A stretch of 64,000 nucleotides of DNA from Bacteroidales bacterium (GTDB lineage: Bacteria > Bacteroidota > Bacteroidia > Bacteroidales > UBA1402): contig JAFUIP010000014.1 in NCBI GenBank assembly GCA_017468435.1, positions 1 through 64,000 on the forward strand, given 5' to 3'. Within the stretch, counting starts at the first letter, position 1. The number at the start of each line of letters is the position of its first letter. A program made the position numbers and the translations under genes. Shown here piece by piece: positions 1 through 9,234 of the stretch. A model generated the notes under the pieces. The model saw nothing but the letters and a program-made list of their open reading frames with translations, ran no database searches and was not told the DNA's origin.

Positions 1-132
1 AATATGTCTGAAAAATCTGTGGAAATTTGGGAAGCATCAAAAAGCAGCCGAAAAATGCTAAATTTTAGAATTTACTGATAATTAAAGGTTTATATTTGGT
101 TATTTCTGATTATTCTTGGTTGTTAGAGGCTT

Positions 133-516
133 CTAAATACAGATATGGAAAGCATTGTTGCTGATGCTTTTGATGCCTTTCGGCAGGCTTATCTCGTTGA
201 TGGATGTACAATAAGAAAAGGCTTCTTTTCCGATGCTTGTGATGCTCTCCGGTAGAGAAAAGCGAGTAATGTTTCGACAAAACGAAAAAGCGCCATTGCC
301 GATGGCGGTAACCCTTGTCTCGATACTATTGTACAGGATTTTGTCAGGAATAACCAGTTCTCCTGCCATCAGCGTATTTTTGAGACCAACCACTGTTGCG
401 GTAGAGTTGGTCGTATTGATATTGTAAACAATCTCATCGACAGTGTGTTCAACGCTTGCCGCACTGACACAAAAGATAAAAAGGCTAAAAAGAAGGATGG
501 TGTAAATTTTTTTCAT
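133..516 (-). CDS. Short BspA-type leucine-rich repeat protein, probably truncated
   Basis: 127 residues. It has a signal peptide (MKKIYTILLFSLFIFCVSA) and then one and a half to two LRR_5/BspA-type repeats (IGNGAFSFCRNITRFSLPES, then SIGKEAFSYCTSINEISLP). BspA-like proteins are secreted or surface-anchored and usually carry many such repeats, often with a C-terminal sorting domain. This one stops after about two repeats (TAG at 133-135), so it is probably a remnant or a very short paralogue. A TATATTTG -7 element sits 26 bp upstream of the start. Nothing recognisable lies at 1-132. Exact role unknown. Confidence 0.7.
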   Translation of the reverse strand: MKKIYTILLFSLFIFCVSAASVEHTVDEIVYNINTTNSTATVVGLKNTLMAGELVIPDKILYNSIETRVTAIGNGAFSFCRNITRFSLPESITSIGKEAFSYCTSINEISLPKGIKSISNNAFHICI

Positions 517-541
517 ACAAATTAATATGTGATAGTAAAAA

Positions 542-549
542 CAAATATA
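542..549 (-). promoter_or_regulatory. -7 element (TATATTTG) for the LRR gene
   Basis: Reverse-strand TATATTTG matches the Bacteroidetes TAnnTTTG consensus and lies 26 bp upstream of the LRR start. No good TTG/TTTG is seen at the usual -33 spacing, so support rests on the -7 box alone. Confidence 0.45.
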
Positions 550-880
550 TCGTTAATCTTTTAATTCTTTGCAGCCTCTGATGTTTTTTTCATCCACAGC
601 ATGTAGTACCAACGACCGACCCCATACATGTGGATAGGCCGTTGTCACGGAGACAATCTCGTAGAAGAGCCCCGCTCAATGTCAACTTTCACAAAGTTAT
701 ATCATGTATTGCTTTTACACAAGAAAAAAGTTTGACGGCGGCATTTTCAATAGTCTGAGATTTAACCATTTACAAAGTGGCAAAATCGGGAAAGTTTGAC
801 AGCGGCTAAAATAGTTTGACAGAGATGCATAAACGTACAGGAGATGGCTGCGCTGTTGTTTAATCTTAAGAATCTTTACC

Positions 881-888
881 TATTTTTG
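881..888 (+). promoter_or_regulatory. -7 element (TATTTTTG) upstream of the broken TPR/LuxR gene
   Basis: TATTTTTG fits TAnnTTTG exactly. A TTG at 856-858 lies 22 bp upstream. The predicted transcription start is near 895, which supports ATG 910 rather than 844 as the original start of the downstream gene. Confidence 0.5.
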
Positions 889-909
889 CGGAGAAAATCT
901 CAGCCATCG

Positions 910-1490
910 ATGAGAAACTATATTTGGAGTATTTTCTTTCTATTTTGTGCTTTTTCGTGCACACAGCGCAACAGCTATTCGGAGATATTTTCGAAGGCCG
1001 AATCCCTTATGAACACCAGTCCGGATAGCGCATTGATTATGCTTCGAAGTGTTGATGCGAAAACACTCTCCACAAAAGAAGAAAAGGCAGAATACGCCTT
1101 GCTGTTGTCGATGCGGTCAAATCGAGGTTGGAAATGCTGAATTCCATGATGGCGGCCCGAATTTCGGAGAATGATATCTACGCAAAACCCTATAATGCCT
1201 GGCTCGACAAAATGCTGAAAGACAAAGATTCCTTTATGGATACTACCAGATTGGCATTCAAGGCATCGCATCCAAAGTTTATCAAATATCTGGAAGATCA
1301 TCAACTTTCTATTTACGAAATCAATTACCTCTGTTTGTACGCGATAGGCTTGCGCGGAAAGGATATTGGAGAATATATTCAACTGAAGCGTCATTATCAT
1401 ATCAGCAGCGATATCCGCAAAAAATTGGGCATTGACGAGCATGAAACCAATCTTGGCATTTATGTCCGCAAATTGATGAAAAGCCTATAA
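910..1490 (+). pseudogene. Decayed TPR / LuxR-like regulator with internal deletion and frame change
   Basis: The first frame (910-1140) encodes a lipoprotein-like N-terminus (MRNYIWSIFFLFCAFSC) and the opening of a TPR region (AESLMNTSPDSALIMLRSVD, STKEEKAEYALLLS). The second frame, open from before 1128 to 1490, encodes a C-terminal HTH region (INYLCLYAIGLRGKDIGEYI, then ISSDIRKKLGIDEHETNLGI). In Bacteroidales these two ends belong to one long protein with TPRs, a transmembrane segment and a coiled coil, ending in a LuxR-like HTH. The middle, probably several hundred codons, is missing, and the frames change near 1105-1130. A family of small regulators of this kind is unlikely because the two parts are out of frame. 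The promoter at 881-888 is intact. Confidence 0.75.
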
Positions 1491-1558
1491 GTTTGGCTGC
1501 ATATATTTTCTGCATAAAAACTTCATATACATTTTTTATAAATTTTATCGTCAAAAAT

Positions 1559-1589
1559 TTTGGGCGCTGAATAATAATGTATACTTTTG
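1559..1589 (+). promoter_or_regulatory. Promoter of the arginine/proline operon
   Basis: TTTG at 1559-1562, 19 bp spacer, TACTTTTG at 1582-1589. This is a full match to the Bacteroidetes -33/-7 arrangement. The predicted start is near 1596, leaving a leader of about 39 nt before argR ATG 1635. Confidence 0.7.
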
Positions 1590-1599
1590 CAGGCATTTT

Positions 1600-1613
1600 T
1601 GCATTCTTATTCA
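1600..1613 (+). promoter_or_regulatory. ARG-box-like operator in the argR leader
   Basis: TGCAT-TCTT-ATTCA matches the ArgR-box consensus TGAATnnnnATTCA at 9 of 10 fixed positions. It starts about 4 nt after the predicted transcription start, where a bound repressor would block RNA polymerase. A weaker half-similar site (TGCATAAAAACTTCA, five-base spacer) starts at 1511. The site is inferred by consensus only. Confidence 0.45.
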
Positions 1614-1634
1614 AAACTAAACATCAACTCAATT

Positions 1635-2114
1635 ATGAAGGACAAAAGCAACCGCCTGAAAAGTATCAGAAAATATGTTTCGGAACAAAAAATCAGTAGC
1701 CAGGAAGAATTGCTGCAACTGCTTTCCGACGAAGGTTTCATTCTGACACAAGCCACTCTGTCGCGCGACTTGAAGCAACTGAAGATTGCCAAGATGCCCG
1801 ATTACGAAGGCGGTTATATTTATGTATTGCCTGAGGAATCTTCTCCGCTGGGCAAGACGGCGCGCATGAAAACGCAAGAAATTCATTTTGCCGCCACCGG
1901 ATTCATATCTATCGACTTCTGCGGACCTTTTGCCGTGGTAAAGACGAAACCCGCGTTTGCCGGAGGTATTGCCGCCGAAATAGACCGACGTTCTTCGAAA
2001 AACATCTTGGGCACCATTGCCGGCGACGACACCATTCTGGTCATCCCGAGAGAAGGCACCGACCGTCGCAAACTCTTGCGCACCCTTGCCGAAGTGTTAC
2101 CGATCAATCATTAA
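1635..2114 (+). CDS. argR: Arginine repressor ArgR
   Basis: 159 residues, the family's usual length. The N-terminal winged helix-turn-helix contains the hallmark LTQATLSRDLKQLKI (about residues 37-51). The C-terminal hexamerisation and arginine-binding domain ends with GTIAGDDTILVI. ArgR binds ARG boxes when loaded with arginine and represses arginine synthesis. The frame is open upstream to a TTG at 1587, but that TTG lies inside the -7 element. ATG 1635 also gives the standard N-terminus (MKDKSNRLKSIRKYV), so it is chosen. It is the first gene of the operon, and the ARG-box-like site at 1600-1613 suggests autoregulation of the whole unit. Confidence 0.93.
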   Translation: MKDKSNRLKSIRKYVSEQKISSQEELLQLLSDEGFILTQATLSRDLKQLKIAKMPDYEGGYIYVLPEESSPLGKTARMKTQEIHFAATGFISIDFCGPFAVVKTKPAFAGGIAAEIDRRSSKNILGTIAGDDTILVIPREGTDRRKLLRTLAEVLPINH

Positions 2115-2122
2115 CATTAGAT

Positions 2123-2677
2123 ATGGAAACTGAAATAGAAATTGTTGTAGCAGACGAATCGCATTTGCATTATGTCGATACCATTCTGAAAACCATAGAA
2201 GATGCTGCCAAAGTGCGTGGCACCGGTATCGCAAAAAGAACCAACGAGTATGTTTCACAGAAAATGCTCGAAGGAAAGGCGATTTTAGCTTTGCACGGAG
2301 ATGAATTTGCCGGCTTTTGTTACATTGAAACCTGGGGAAACAAACAGTATGTAGCGAATTCCGGTCTTATCGTGGTAGAAAAATTCCGCGGACATGGCTT
2401 GGCCAAAAGAATCAAACAAAGAGCTTTTGCACTCTCTCGCGAACGTTATCCAAATGCCAAACTTTTCGGCTTGACCACCGGCGCAGCCGTCATGAAAATC
2501 AATTACGAACTGGGGTATCGTCCGGTTACTTTTGCCGAACTCACCGACGACGACGCTTTTTGGAAAGGCTGTCAGAGCTGCGTGAATTATCATATTCTGC
2601 AAGAAAAGGAACGACGTTTCTGCATGTGCACGGCCATGTTGTACGACCCGAACGAACATTTTCACATAGAGCATTAA
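2123..2677 (+). CDS. GNAT acyltransferase, probable N-acylglutamate synthase
   Basis: 184 residues with a GNAT fold. The acyl-CoA pyrophosphate-binding motif is VVEKFRGHGLAKRI (about residues 85-98). It lies 8 bp after argR and 24 bp before argG. No classical ArgA or ArgJ is present in the window. From operon position, the likely role is the first step, transfer of an acyl group to glutamate. Given the succinylornithine-type carbamoyltransferase downstream, the donor may be succinyl-CoA rather than acetyl-CoA. The fold is visible in the sequence; the donor is inferred. A protein or small-molecule acetyltransferase unrelated to arginine is the alternative. Confidence 0.75.
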   Translation: METEIEIVVADESHLHYVDTILKTIEDAAKVRGTGIAKRTNEYVSQKMLEGKAILALHGDEFAGFCYIETWGNKQYVANSGLIVVEKFRGHGLAKRIKQRAFALSRERYPNAKLFGLTTGAAVMKINYELGYRPVTFAELTDDDAFWKGCQSCVNYHILQEKERRFCMCTAMLYDPNEHFHIEH

Positions 2678-2701
2678 ACGAATTTATAAACACAATATAC
2701 A

Positions 2702-3910
2702 ATGAAAGAGAAAGTAGTATTGGCATACAGCGGAGGTTTGGACACCTCTTTTTGTGTGAAATATCTGAGCGAAGAAAAAGGCTTTGAAGTATATACCGCA
2801 CTGGCCAACACCGGCGGTTTCAGCGAAGAAGAACTGAAAACCATCGAAGAAAAGGCCTATCAGTTGGGCGCAGTGAAGCACGTGGCTCTCGACATCACCG
2901 GCGATTATTACGACAAGAGCATCAAATACATGGTGTATGGCAATATTCTGCGCAACGGCACTTATCCTATTTCGGTAAGTTCTGAACGCACCTTCCAGGC
3001 CATCGCCATCATCAATTATGCCAAATCGGTGGGCGCAAAATACGTGGCTCACGGAAGCACCGGCGCAGGCAACGACCAGGTTCGTTTCGACCTCACCTTC
3101 CAGATTCTGGCTCCCGAAATTGAAATCATCACGCCTACCCGCGACATGATCCTGACCCGCGAATACGAAATCAACTACCTGAAAGAAAGAGGTTTCGTGG
3201 CCGATTTCAAGAAATTGGAATACTCTATCAACAAGGGTCTTTGGGGCACCTCCATCGGTGGAAAGGAAACGCTGAAATCTAACCAGACCTTGCCCGAAGA
3301 GGCTTATCCTTCGCAGGTGGTGAAAACGGGTAGCGAAACCCTCACCATAGACTTTTTGAAGGGTGAAATTGCCGCCGTGAACGGTGAAGTGTTTGCCAGC
3401 AAAATCGACGCCATCCGCAAGGTGGAAGAAATTGGTTCTGCTTACGGCATCGGCCGCGACATGCATATAGGCGACACCATCATCGGTATCAAGGGACGCG
3501 TAGGCTTCGAGGCTGCCGGCCCGCTGCTTATCATCAACGCACACAAGATGTTGGAAAAGCATTGCCTGACCAAATGGCAACAATATTGGAAAGACCAAAT
3601 CGGCACTTGGTATGGCATGTTCTTGCACGAAGCTCAGTATCTGGAACCCGTCATGCGCGACTTGGAAGCCTTCCTCGAAAGCTCGCAGAAGAACGTTAAC
3701 GGTAAGGTTATCATTGAGTTGCATCCGCATTATTATACGCTCGTGGGCGTAGAAAGCGACTACGACCTGATGAAGACCGATTTCGGTGAATATGGCGAAG
3801 TGAACAAAGCCTGGGATGCCGACGACGTAAAGGGTTTCGTCAAGATCATGGGCAACCAGATGAAGATTTATCAGAACGTACAGAACCGCGTTAAAAAATC
3901 CGAAGAATAA
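2702..3910 (+). CDS. argG: Argininosuccinate synthase
   Basis: 402 residues, normal length. The ATP-pyrophosphatase P-loop-like motif AYSGGLDTS is at residues 8-16, followed by conserved family blocks (HGSTGAGNDQVRFDL, YSINKGLWGTSIGG). It condenses citrulline and aspartate with ATP in the cytoplasm. In this lineage citrulline forms by deacylation of N-acylcitrulline. The stop codon TAA shares its last base with the argC start (TAATG), so translation is probably coupled. argH, the next step, is not in the window. Confidence 0.96.
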   Translation: MKEKVVLAYSGGLDTSFCVKYLSEEKGFEVYTALANTGGFSEEELKTIEEKAYQLGAVKHVALDITGDYYDKSIKYMVYGNILRNGTYPISVSSERTFQAIAIINYAKSVGAKYVAHGSTGAGNDQVRFDLTFQILAPEIEIITPTRDMILTREYEINYLKERGFVADFKKLEYSINKGLWGTSIGGKETLKSNQTLPEEAYPSQVVKTGSETLTIDFLKGEIAAVNGEVFASKIDAIRKVEEIGSAYGIGRDMHIGDTIIGIKGRVGFEAAGPLLIINAHKMLEKHCLTKWQQYWKDQIGTWYGMFLHEAQYLEPVMRDLEAFLESSQKNVNGKVIIELHPHYYTLVGVESDYDLMKTDFGEYGEVNKAWDADDVKGFVKIMGNQMKIYQNVQNRVKKSEE

Positions 3911-4872
3911 TGATTAAAGCAGGTATCATAGGCGGCGCAGGCTACACGGCAGGCGAATTGCTTAGAATTTTGATTCATCACCCGCAGGTGGAGGTGGTTT
4001 TCGTCAACAGCAGCAGCAATGCCGGCAACGCGGTGGCTTCGGTGCACAGCGGACTTTTCGGCGAATGCGAACTGAATTTTACCGACGAATTGCCTTTCGA
4101 CCAAGTAGATGTGCTGTTCATTTGTTCGGGACATGGCGACAGCCGCAAATTCCTCGAGGCGCACGAGCTGCCCGCCGAGCTCAAAATCATCGACCTTTCC
4201 ACCGATTACCGCGACGAAAGCGACGGATTTGTGTATGGTTTGCCCGAGTATCAGCGCAGCAAGATTCAGGGCGCGCAGAAAATTGCCAACCCGGGATGCT
4301 TTGCTACTTGTATTCAGCTGGCGCTCTTGCCTTTGGCTCATGCTCAATTGTTGAAAAGCGAGATTCATGTAACGGCCATCACAGGTTCAACGGGCGCGGG
4401 CGTCAAGCCTTCGGCCACCACACATTTCAGTTGGAGAAACGACAATATCTCTGTTTATAAAGCCTTTACGCATCAACACTTGATCGAAATCAATCAGACG
4501 CTGAAAAATATGCAAGCCGGTTTCGACCAGGATTTGAACTTCGTTCCCATGCGTGGCGACTTTGCCCGCGGTATTTTTGCTTCGGTTTATACGGACTGCG
4601 AACTCTCTCAGGACGAAGCCATTGCCTTGTACAAAGACTTTTACAAAGACGCTGCCTTCACCTTCGTGAGCGATAGCAACATAGACATGAAACAGGTGGT
4701 GAACACCAACAAAGCCATGGTATATGTATGCAAACACGGCAAGAAATTGCATATACTTTCAGCCATCGACAATTTGGCCAAGGGCGCATCGGGACAGGCA
4801 GTGCAAAACATGAACCTGATTTTTGGCCTCGACGAGAAATGCGGCTTGGGCTTGAAGAGCATTGGTTTTTAA
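3910..4872 (+). CDS. argC: N-acyl-gamma-glutamyl-phosphate reductase
   Basis: 320 residues. The NADP-binding Rossmann motif GIIGGAGYTAGELLRIL is at residues 5-21, and the active-site cysteine is Cys130 in ANPGCFATC. It reduces the acylglutamyl phosphate to the semialdehyde. Its start overlaps the argG stop by one base. The partner kinase ArgB is not encoded in this window and must lie elsewhere. Confidence 0.95.
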   Translation: MIKAGIIGGAGYTAGELLRILIHHPQVEVVFVNSSSNAGNAVASVHSGLFGECELNFTDELPFDQVDVLFICSGHGDSRKFLEAHELPAELKIIDLSTDYRDESDGFVYGLPEYQRSKIQGAQKIANPGCFATCIQLALLPLAHAQLLKSEIHVTAITGSTGAGVKPSATTHFSWRNDNISVYKAFTHQHLIEINQTLKNMQAGFDQDLNFVPMRGDFARGIFASVYTDCELSQDEAIALYKDFYKDAAFTFVSDSNIDMKQVVNTNKAMVYVCKHGKKLHILSAIDNLAKGASGQAVQNMNLIFGLDEKCGLGLKSIGF

Positions 4873-4890
4873 GCTTTTAATTGAATTATC

Positions 4891-6024
4891 ATGAATTTAT
4901 TCGATGTATATCCTTTGTTCCAGGTGAACATTGTCAAGGGAAAATCTTGCCGCGTTTGGGACGACAAAGGCCAAGAATATTTGGATTTATACGGTGGACA
5001 TGCAGTTATTTCCATTGGCCATGCGCATCCGCATTACGTGGAAAAGATTTCGCAACAGGTGTCGCAGCTCGGTTTTTACTCTAATTCTGTCATCAACAAC
5101 ATTCAAAAGCAGGTGGCAGAACGTTTGGGAAAGGCTTGTGGCTACGAAGATTACAGCTTGTTCCTAGCCAACGCTGGCGCCGAAGCCAACGAAAATGCAC
5201 TGAAATTGGCATCTTTCCATAACGGCCGCAAAAAGGTGGTGGCTTTCAAAAAGGCTTTCCACGGTAGAACATCGGCTGCCGTGCGCATTACCGACAATCC
5301 AAAAATCGTGGCGCCGGTAAACGAAGGTCTCGAAGTGGAATTTCTGCCCTTGAACGACATTGAAGCCGTAAAGAAAAGCTTGGCTGCGCAAGATGTCTGC
5401 GCCGTCATCATTGAAGGTATCATGGGCGTGGGCGGCATCCAAATCCCTGACGATGAGTTCTTGCGCGAGCTTCGCGAGGTCTGCACCGCCACAGGAACCG
5501 TGCTTATTTTAGACGAAATCCAATCGGGTTACGGACGTAGCGGTAAATTCTTCGCTCATCAATACAGCGGCATTCGCCCCGACCTTATCACCGTAGCCAA
5601 AGGCATTGCCAACGGCTTCCCTATGAGCGGATTGCTTATTTCTCCGATGTTTACGCCGGTGTACGGCATGTTGGGTACCACTTTCGGTGGCAATCATTTG
5701 GCTTGCGCCGCTGCTTTGGCCGTGCTCGACGTGATGGAAAACGAGAATCTCATTGAAAATGCTGCCCGCGTAGGAAAATTCCTCATGGACGAATGCAGCA
5801 AAATTCCTCAGATAAAGGAAGTTCGCGGACGTGGATTGATGATCGGACTGGAGTTTGACCAGCCCATCAAGGAGATTCGTCAGGCGCTGCTTTACGACAA
5901 GCATATTTTCACCGGCGTGAGCGGAACCAATGTCATTCGCCTCTTGCCCCCGCTTTGTCTGAGCATGGAAGAAGCCGAAAGCTTTATCGAGGCTTTGAAA
6001 ACTGTCATCGCCGAAAAGTGTTAA
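4891..6024 (+). CDS. argD: Acylornithine aminotransferase (class III PLP enzyme)
   Basis: 377 residues. The PLP-binding lysine is Lys237 in LITVAKGIANGFPMSG. Other class III blocks are FLANAGAEANENALKLA and VLILDEIQSGYGRSG. It transaminates N-acylglutamate semialdehyde to N-acylornithine. The gap to argC is 18 bp. The acyl group is probably succinyl, given ArgF' in the same operon. Related ornithine or succinylornithine transaminases cannot be excluded by motif, but the operon position supports biosynthesis. Confidence 0.92.
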   Translation: MNLFDVYPLFQVNIVKGKSCRVWDDKGQEYLDLYGGHAVISIGHAHPHYVEKISQQVSQLGFYSNSVINNIQKQVAERLGKACGYEDYSLFLANAGAEANENALKLASFHNGRKKVVAFKKAFHGRTSAAVRITDNPKIVAPVNEGLEVEFLPLNDIEAVKKSLAAQDVCAVIIEGIMGVGGIQIPDDEFLRELREVCTATGTVLILDEIQSGYGRSGKFFAHQYSGIRPDLITVAKGIANGFPMSGLLISPMFTPVYGMLGTTFGGNHLACAAALAVLDVMENENLIENAARVGKFLMDECSKIPQIKEVRGRGLMIGLEFDQPIKEIRQALLYDKHIFTGVSGTNVIRLLPPLCLSMEEAESFIEALKTVIAEKC

Positions 6025-6042
6025 ACCAATAGCTGTTCGATT

Positions 6043-6825
6043 ATGAAATTCGGAATCATCGGTGCCGGAAACATGGGAGGCGCCATCGCAAGAGGATTGG
6101 CCGGCGGGCAACATTTTCAAAGCGAGCATATTATTGTCAGCGACTTGTCTGAACCTTGTCTGAACGCCTTGCAAAAAGACGTTCCCGGCATTAAGGTGTG
6201 CAACGACAACCTGCAGGCTGCCCAGGCTGACATTGTTTTGATTGCCGTGAAACCTTGGTTGGTAGATCTCGTGCTGAAGGAGATTGCCGATTGGCTGAAC
6301 GAAAAGAAGATGCTCATCGTGGTGGCTGCCGGTGTTTCTTTTGAACAGATTTACAAGAGTTTACCCGAAGATTTAGCCGGAATGCCCTGCTACAGACTCA
6401 TTCCCAACACGGCCATCACCGAAAAGGAAAGCATGAACCTCTTTGCCGCCATTAATACAAGCAAAGAGCAAAACGAATTCATCTTCAATGTTTTCGGAGA
6501 ATTAGGCACCTGCATGCTCTTGAACGAAGACAAAATGGCTGCAGCCACCTCGCTCACTTCTTGCGGCATCGCGTATGCCTTGCGTTATGTTCGCGCCTCT
6601 GTGCAAGCCGCTGTAGAAATGGGATTCCGTCCTGCCGAAGCGCAGGCCATGGTAGCTCAAACCATGAAGGGCGCTGCCGAATTGTTGCTGAACAACGAAA
6701 CCTCTGCCGAAAACGAAATCGACAAGGTAACAACGCCCGGTGGTATCACCATCAAAGGGCTGAATGAGTTGGAAGCCAACGGATTCAGCAACGCCATCAT
6801 CAAAGGACTGAAAGCCAGCAGATAA
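6043..6825 (+). CDS. proC: Pyrroline-5-carboxylate reductase
   Basis: 260 residues. The N-terminal Rossmann motif is GIIGAGNMGGAIARGLAGG. The C-terminal dimerisation domain has the family signature VTTPGGITIKGLNELE near residue 230. It makes proline from pyrroline-5-carboxylate using NAD(P)H. It sits 18 bp after argD and 12 bp before proB, so proline synthesis is part of the arginine operon. Confidence 0.94.
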   Translation: MKFGIIGAGNMGGAIARGLAGGQHFQSEHIIVSDLSEPCLNALQKDVPGIKVCNDNLQAAQADIVLIAVKPWLVDLVLKEIADWLNEKKMLIVVAAGVSFEQIYKSLPEDLAGMPCYRLIPNTAITEKESMNLFAAINTSKEQNEFIFNVFGELGTCMLLNEDKMAAATSLTSCGIAYALRYVRASVQAAVEMGFRPAEAQAMVAQTMKGAAELLLNNETSAENEIDKVTTPGGITIKGLNELEANGFSNAIIKGLKASR

Positions 6826-6837
6826 AAAAGTACCATC

Positions 6838-7914
6838 ATGAGAATCGTTGTCAAAATCGGAAGCCAGGTCATCAGCCGCGAAGACGGAAGCTTGGATGTC
6901 ACGCGTATGTCGGCCTTGGTCGATCAGGTGGCCGAATTGCATCATCAAGGCATTGAGGTACTGATGGTTTCATCGGGTGCCGTAGCTGCCGGACGCCAAG
7001 AGTTCAAGCCACAACAGAAACTTGACTCGGTAGAGCAACGTCAATTGTTCTCGGCCATAGGACAAGCCATTCTCATCAACAAATATTACGCGCTTTTCCG
7101 CGACCACAACATAGGCTGCGGCCAAGTGCTCACCACCAAGGAAAATTTCTCCGATCGTCGTCATTACCTGAACCAGAAACGTTGTATGCAAGTGATGTTG
7201 GAAAACGGCATCATCCCCATTATCAACGAAAACGACACCACTTCGGTGACGGAGCTGATGTTTACCGACAACGACGAACTCTCGGGCCTGATTGCCACCA
7301 TGATGGACGCCGATATGCTGATTTTGCTGAGCAATGTGGATGGCATTTACAAGGGAAATCCCAAGGAGGGCGCCGAACTGATACCTCAAATTGAGACTTC
7401 GCAAGATTTGAGCGCCTACATTTCTACCAAAAAATCGGCCTTCGGACGCGGCGGCATGCTCACCAAATACCGCATTGCAGCCAAGGTGGCCGAAGAAGGT
7501 ATAGCCGTGGCCATCGCCAACGGAAAACGCGACCATATCATTGCCGACATCATTCGCGAAAAAGCCTTGCCCGTAGAGGAAAGAAATTGCGCCTTCAGTC
7601 TGTTCGTGGCAGAAAAACGCGCATCGGCCGTGAAGAAATGGATTGCACACAGCGAGGGTTTTGCCAAGGGCGAATTGCATATCAATGCACGTTGCCAGGA
7701 AGCCATCACTTCGAACAAGGCTTGCAGCCTGCTGCCCGTGGGCGTAGAAAAAATCGTGGGCGAATTCGAGAAAGGCGATTTGGTGCGCATCATAGCTGAG
7801 GGTCAATACATTGGCATCGGCAAAATCTCTTGCGACAGCAAGGCAGCCCTGCGCAACATGGGCAAAAAAGGCCAACGCGCCTTCATCCATTACGATTACC
7901 TTTATTTAGAATAA
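6838..7914 (+). CDS. proB: Glutamate 5-kinase
   Basis: 358 residues. The amino-acid-kinase domain runs from [11 protein letters not shown] through [16 protein letters not shown] and [11 protein letters not shown]-terminal PUA-like domain follows at about residues 270-350 ([20 protein letters not shown]). It phosphorylates glutamate, the first step of proline synthesis, and is usually feedback-inhibited by proline. It is two bases from proA. Confidence 0.94.
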   Translation: MRIVVKIGSQVISREDGSLDVTRMSALVDQVAELHHQGIEVLMVSSGAVAAGRQEFKPQQKLDSVEQRQLFSAIGQAILINKYYALFRDHNIGCGQVLTTKENFSDRRHYLNQKRCMQVMLENGIIPIINENDTTSVTELMFTDNDELSGLIATMMDADMLILLSNVDGIYKGNPKEGAELIPQIETSQDLSAYISTKKSAFGRGGMLTKYRIAAKVAEEGIAVAIANGKRDHIIADIIREKALPVEERNCAFSLFVAEKRASAVKKWIAHSEGFAKGELHINARCQEAITSNKACSLLPVGVEKIVGEFEKGDLVRIIAEGQYIGIGKISCDSKAALRNMGKKGQRAFIHYDYLYLE

Positions 7915-7916
7915 TC

Positions 7917-9170
7917 ATGCATTTATATACAGAACTTCAGGCCGTTCGTGAAGCCTCCATTTCCTTGGCCTGTGCCGACGACGAAAGTATCAGCCGCTTG
8001 CTTAAAGCATTGGCCGACAGCATAGAAGCACATTGCGATTTCTTGCTCGAAGAAAACCGCAAAGACTTGGCGCGTATGTCGCCCGAAGACCCCAAATACG
8101 ACCGTCTGCAACTGAGCGAAAGCCGTCTGAAAGGCATTGCCGACGATATGCGAAAAGTAGCCACGCTTCCCTCGCCCGTGGGCGAAGTATTGAGCGAAAG
8201 CGTTCGTCCTAATGGCATGAATATCAAGAAAGTGCGTGTTCCGTTCGGTGTTATCGGCATCATCTACGAAGCGCGTCCCAATGTTACTTTCGATGTGTTC
8301 TCGCTTTGCCTGCGCAGCCATAATGCTTGCGTGCTGAAGGGCGGAAAGGACGCCGCTTGCTCTAATTTGGCAGCTATTCAACTCATTCAGAAACAATTGG
8401 AAGAATTCGGCTTCGACCCGCACTGCGCAGTGCTTATGCCCAACGATCACGAATCGACCGAAGCGCTGCTGAAGGCGGTGGGCTATGTCGATCTGATTAT
8501 TCCGCGCGGCAGCCAAGGCCTCATTCAATTCGTGCGCGACAATGCCAAAGTACCTGTTATCGAGACCGGTGCGGGCATCTGCCATTGTTATTTCGACAAA
8601 AATGGAGAGGTGGAAAAAGGCGCTGCCATCGTCAACAATGCCAAAACGCGTCGTGTAAGTGTATGCAATGCGCTCGATTGTATGATTATCCACCGCGAAA
8701 GATTGCAAGATTTGCCATTGATTTGCAAAGATTTAGCCAAATCGAACGTGATTATTTACGCCGATCGGGAAGCATATGCGCATTTGCAGGAACATTACCC
8801 GCAAGAGCTTTTGCAAGTGGCTCAGGCTGAACATTTTGGCACAGAATTCCTCGACTATAAAATGTCTATCAAAACGGTTGCCGACATACAGGAAGCACTT
8901 TTGCATATACGTCAATATTCATCGAAACACAGCGAATCTATCGTGACGGAAGACGAAGCCGCCAAACGACTGTTTCAGAGCCAAGTAGATGCCGCTTGCG
9001 TGTATGTGAACGTTTCCACGGCTTTCACCGACGGCGGTCAATTCGGATTTGGCGCGGAAATAGGCATCAGCACGCAGAAAATGCACGCGCGCGGCCCCAT
9101 GGCGCTTCCCGAACTTTGCAGTTATAAATATTTGATAGAAAGTGATACCTTTGCCGTGCGAAACAGCTAA
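7917..9170 (+). CDS. proA: Glutamate-5-semialdehyde dehydrogenase (gamma-glutamyl phosphate reductase)
   Basis: 417 residues from ATG 7917. The frame is open upstream into proB, but this start leaves 2 bp after the proB stop and gives the normal length. Aldehyde-dehydrogenase fold; the catalytic cysteine lies near residue 249 in [11 protein letters not shown]. Family blocks include [17 protein letters not shown] and IPRGSQGLI. ProB and ProA usually act together because glutamyl phosphate is unstable, which fits the tight spacing. Confidence 0.95.
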   Translation: MHLYTELQAVREASISLACADDESISRLLKALADSIEAHCDFLLEENRKDLARMSPEDPKYDRLQLSESRLKGIADDMRKVATLPSPVGEVLSESVRPNGMNIKKVRVPFGVIGIIYEARPNVTFDVFSLCLRSHNACVLKGGKDAACSNLAAIQLIQKQLEEFGFDPHCAVLMPNDHESTEALLKAVGYVDLIIPRGSQGLIQFVRDNAKVPVIETGAGICHCYFDKNGEVEKGAAIVNNAKTRRVSVCNALDCMIIHRERLQDLPLICKDLAKSNVIIYADREAYAHLQEHYPQELLQVAQAEHFGTEFLDYKMSIKTVADIQEALLHIRQYSSKHSESIVTEDEAAKRLFQSQVDAACVYVNVSTAFTDGGQFGFGAEIGISTQKMHARGPMALPELCSYKYLIESDTFAVRNS

Positions 9171-9234
9171 GGAGCGTTCGCAAAAACATTCGAAAAAGCC
9201 TTCGCAAAAAACAGAAACTAATTATTCGATTATT

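Larger units (their letters stand above)
517..909. other. Non-coding stretch with three AGTTTGAC direct repeats
   Basis: There is no convincing gene in these 393 bases. AGTTTGAC occurs at 729-736, 793-800 and 813-820. The first two copies extend to 14 bases with one mismatch (AGTTTGACRGCGGC). A small inverted repeat (TTGTC-N5-GACAA) lies near 642-656. The stretch could hold the remains of a lost gene or an operator array. It ends in the promoter of the broken regulator. Confidence 0.4.

Noticed and set aside
7830..7916. An upstream in-frame extension of proA into proB
   Set aside because: The extra residues are a proB shadow and the ATG at 7917 gives the normal ProA N-terminus.
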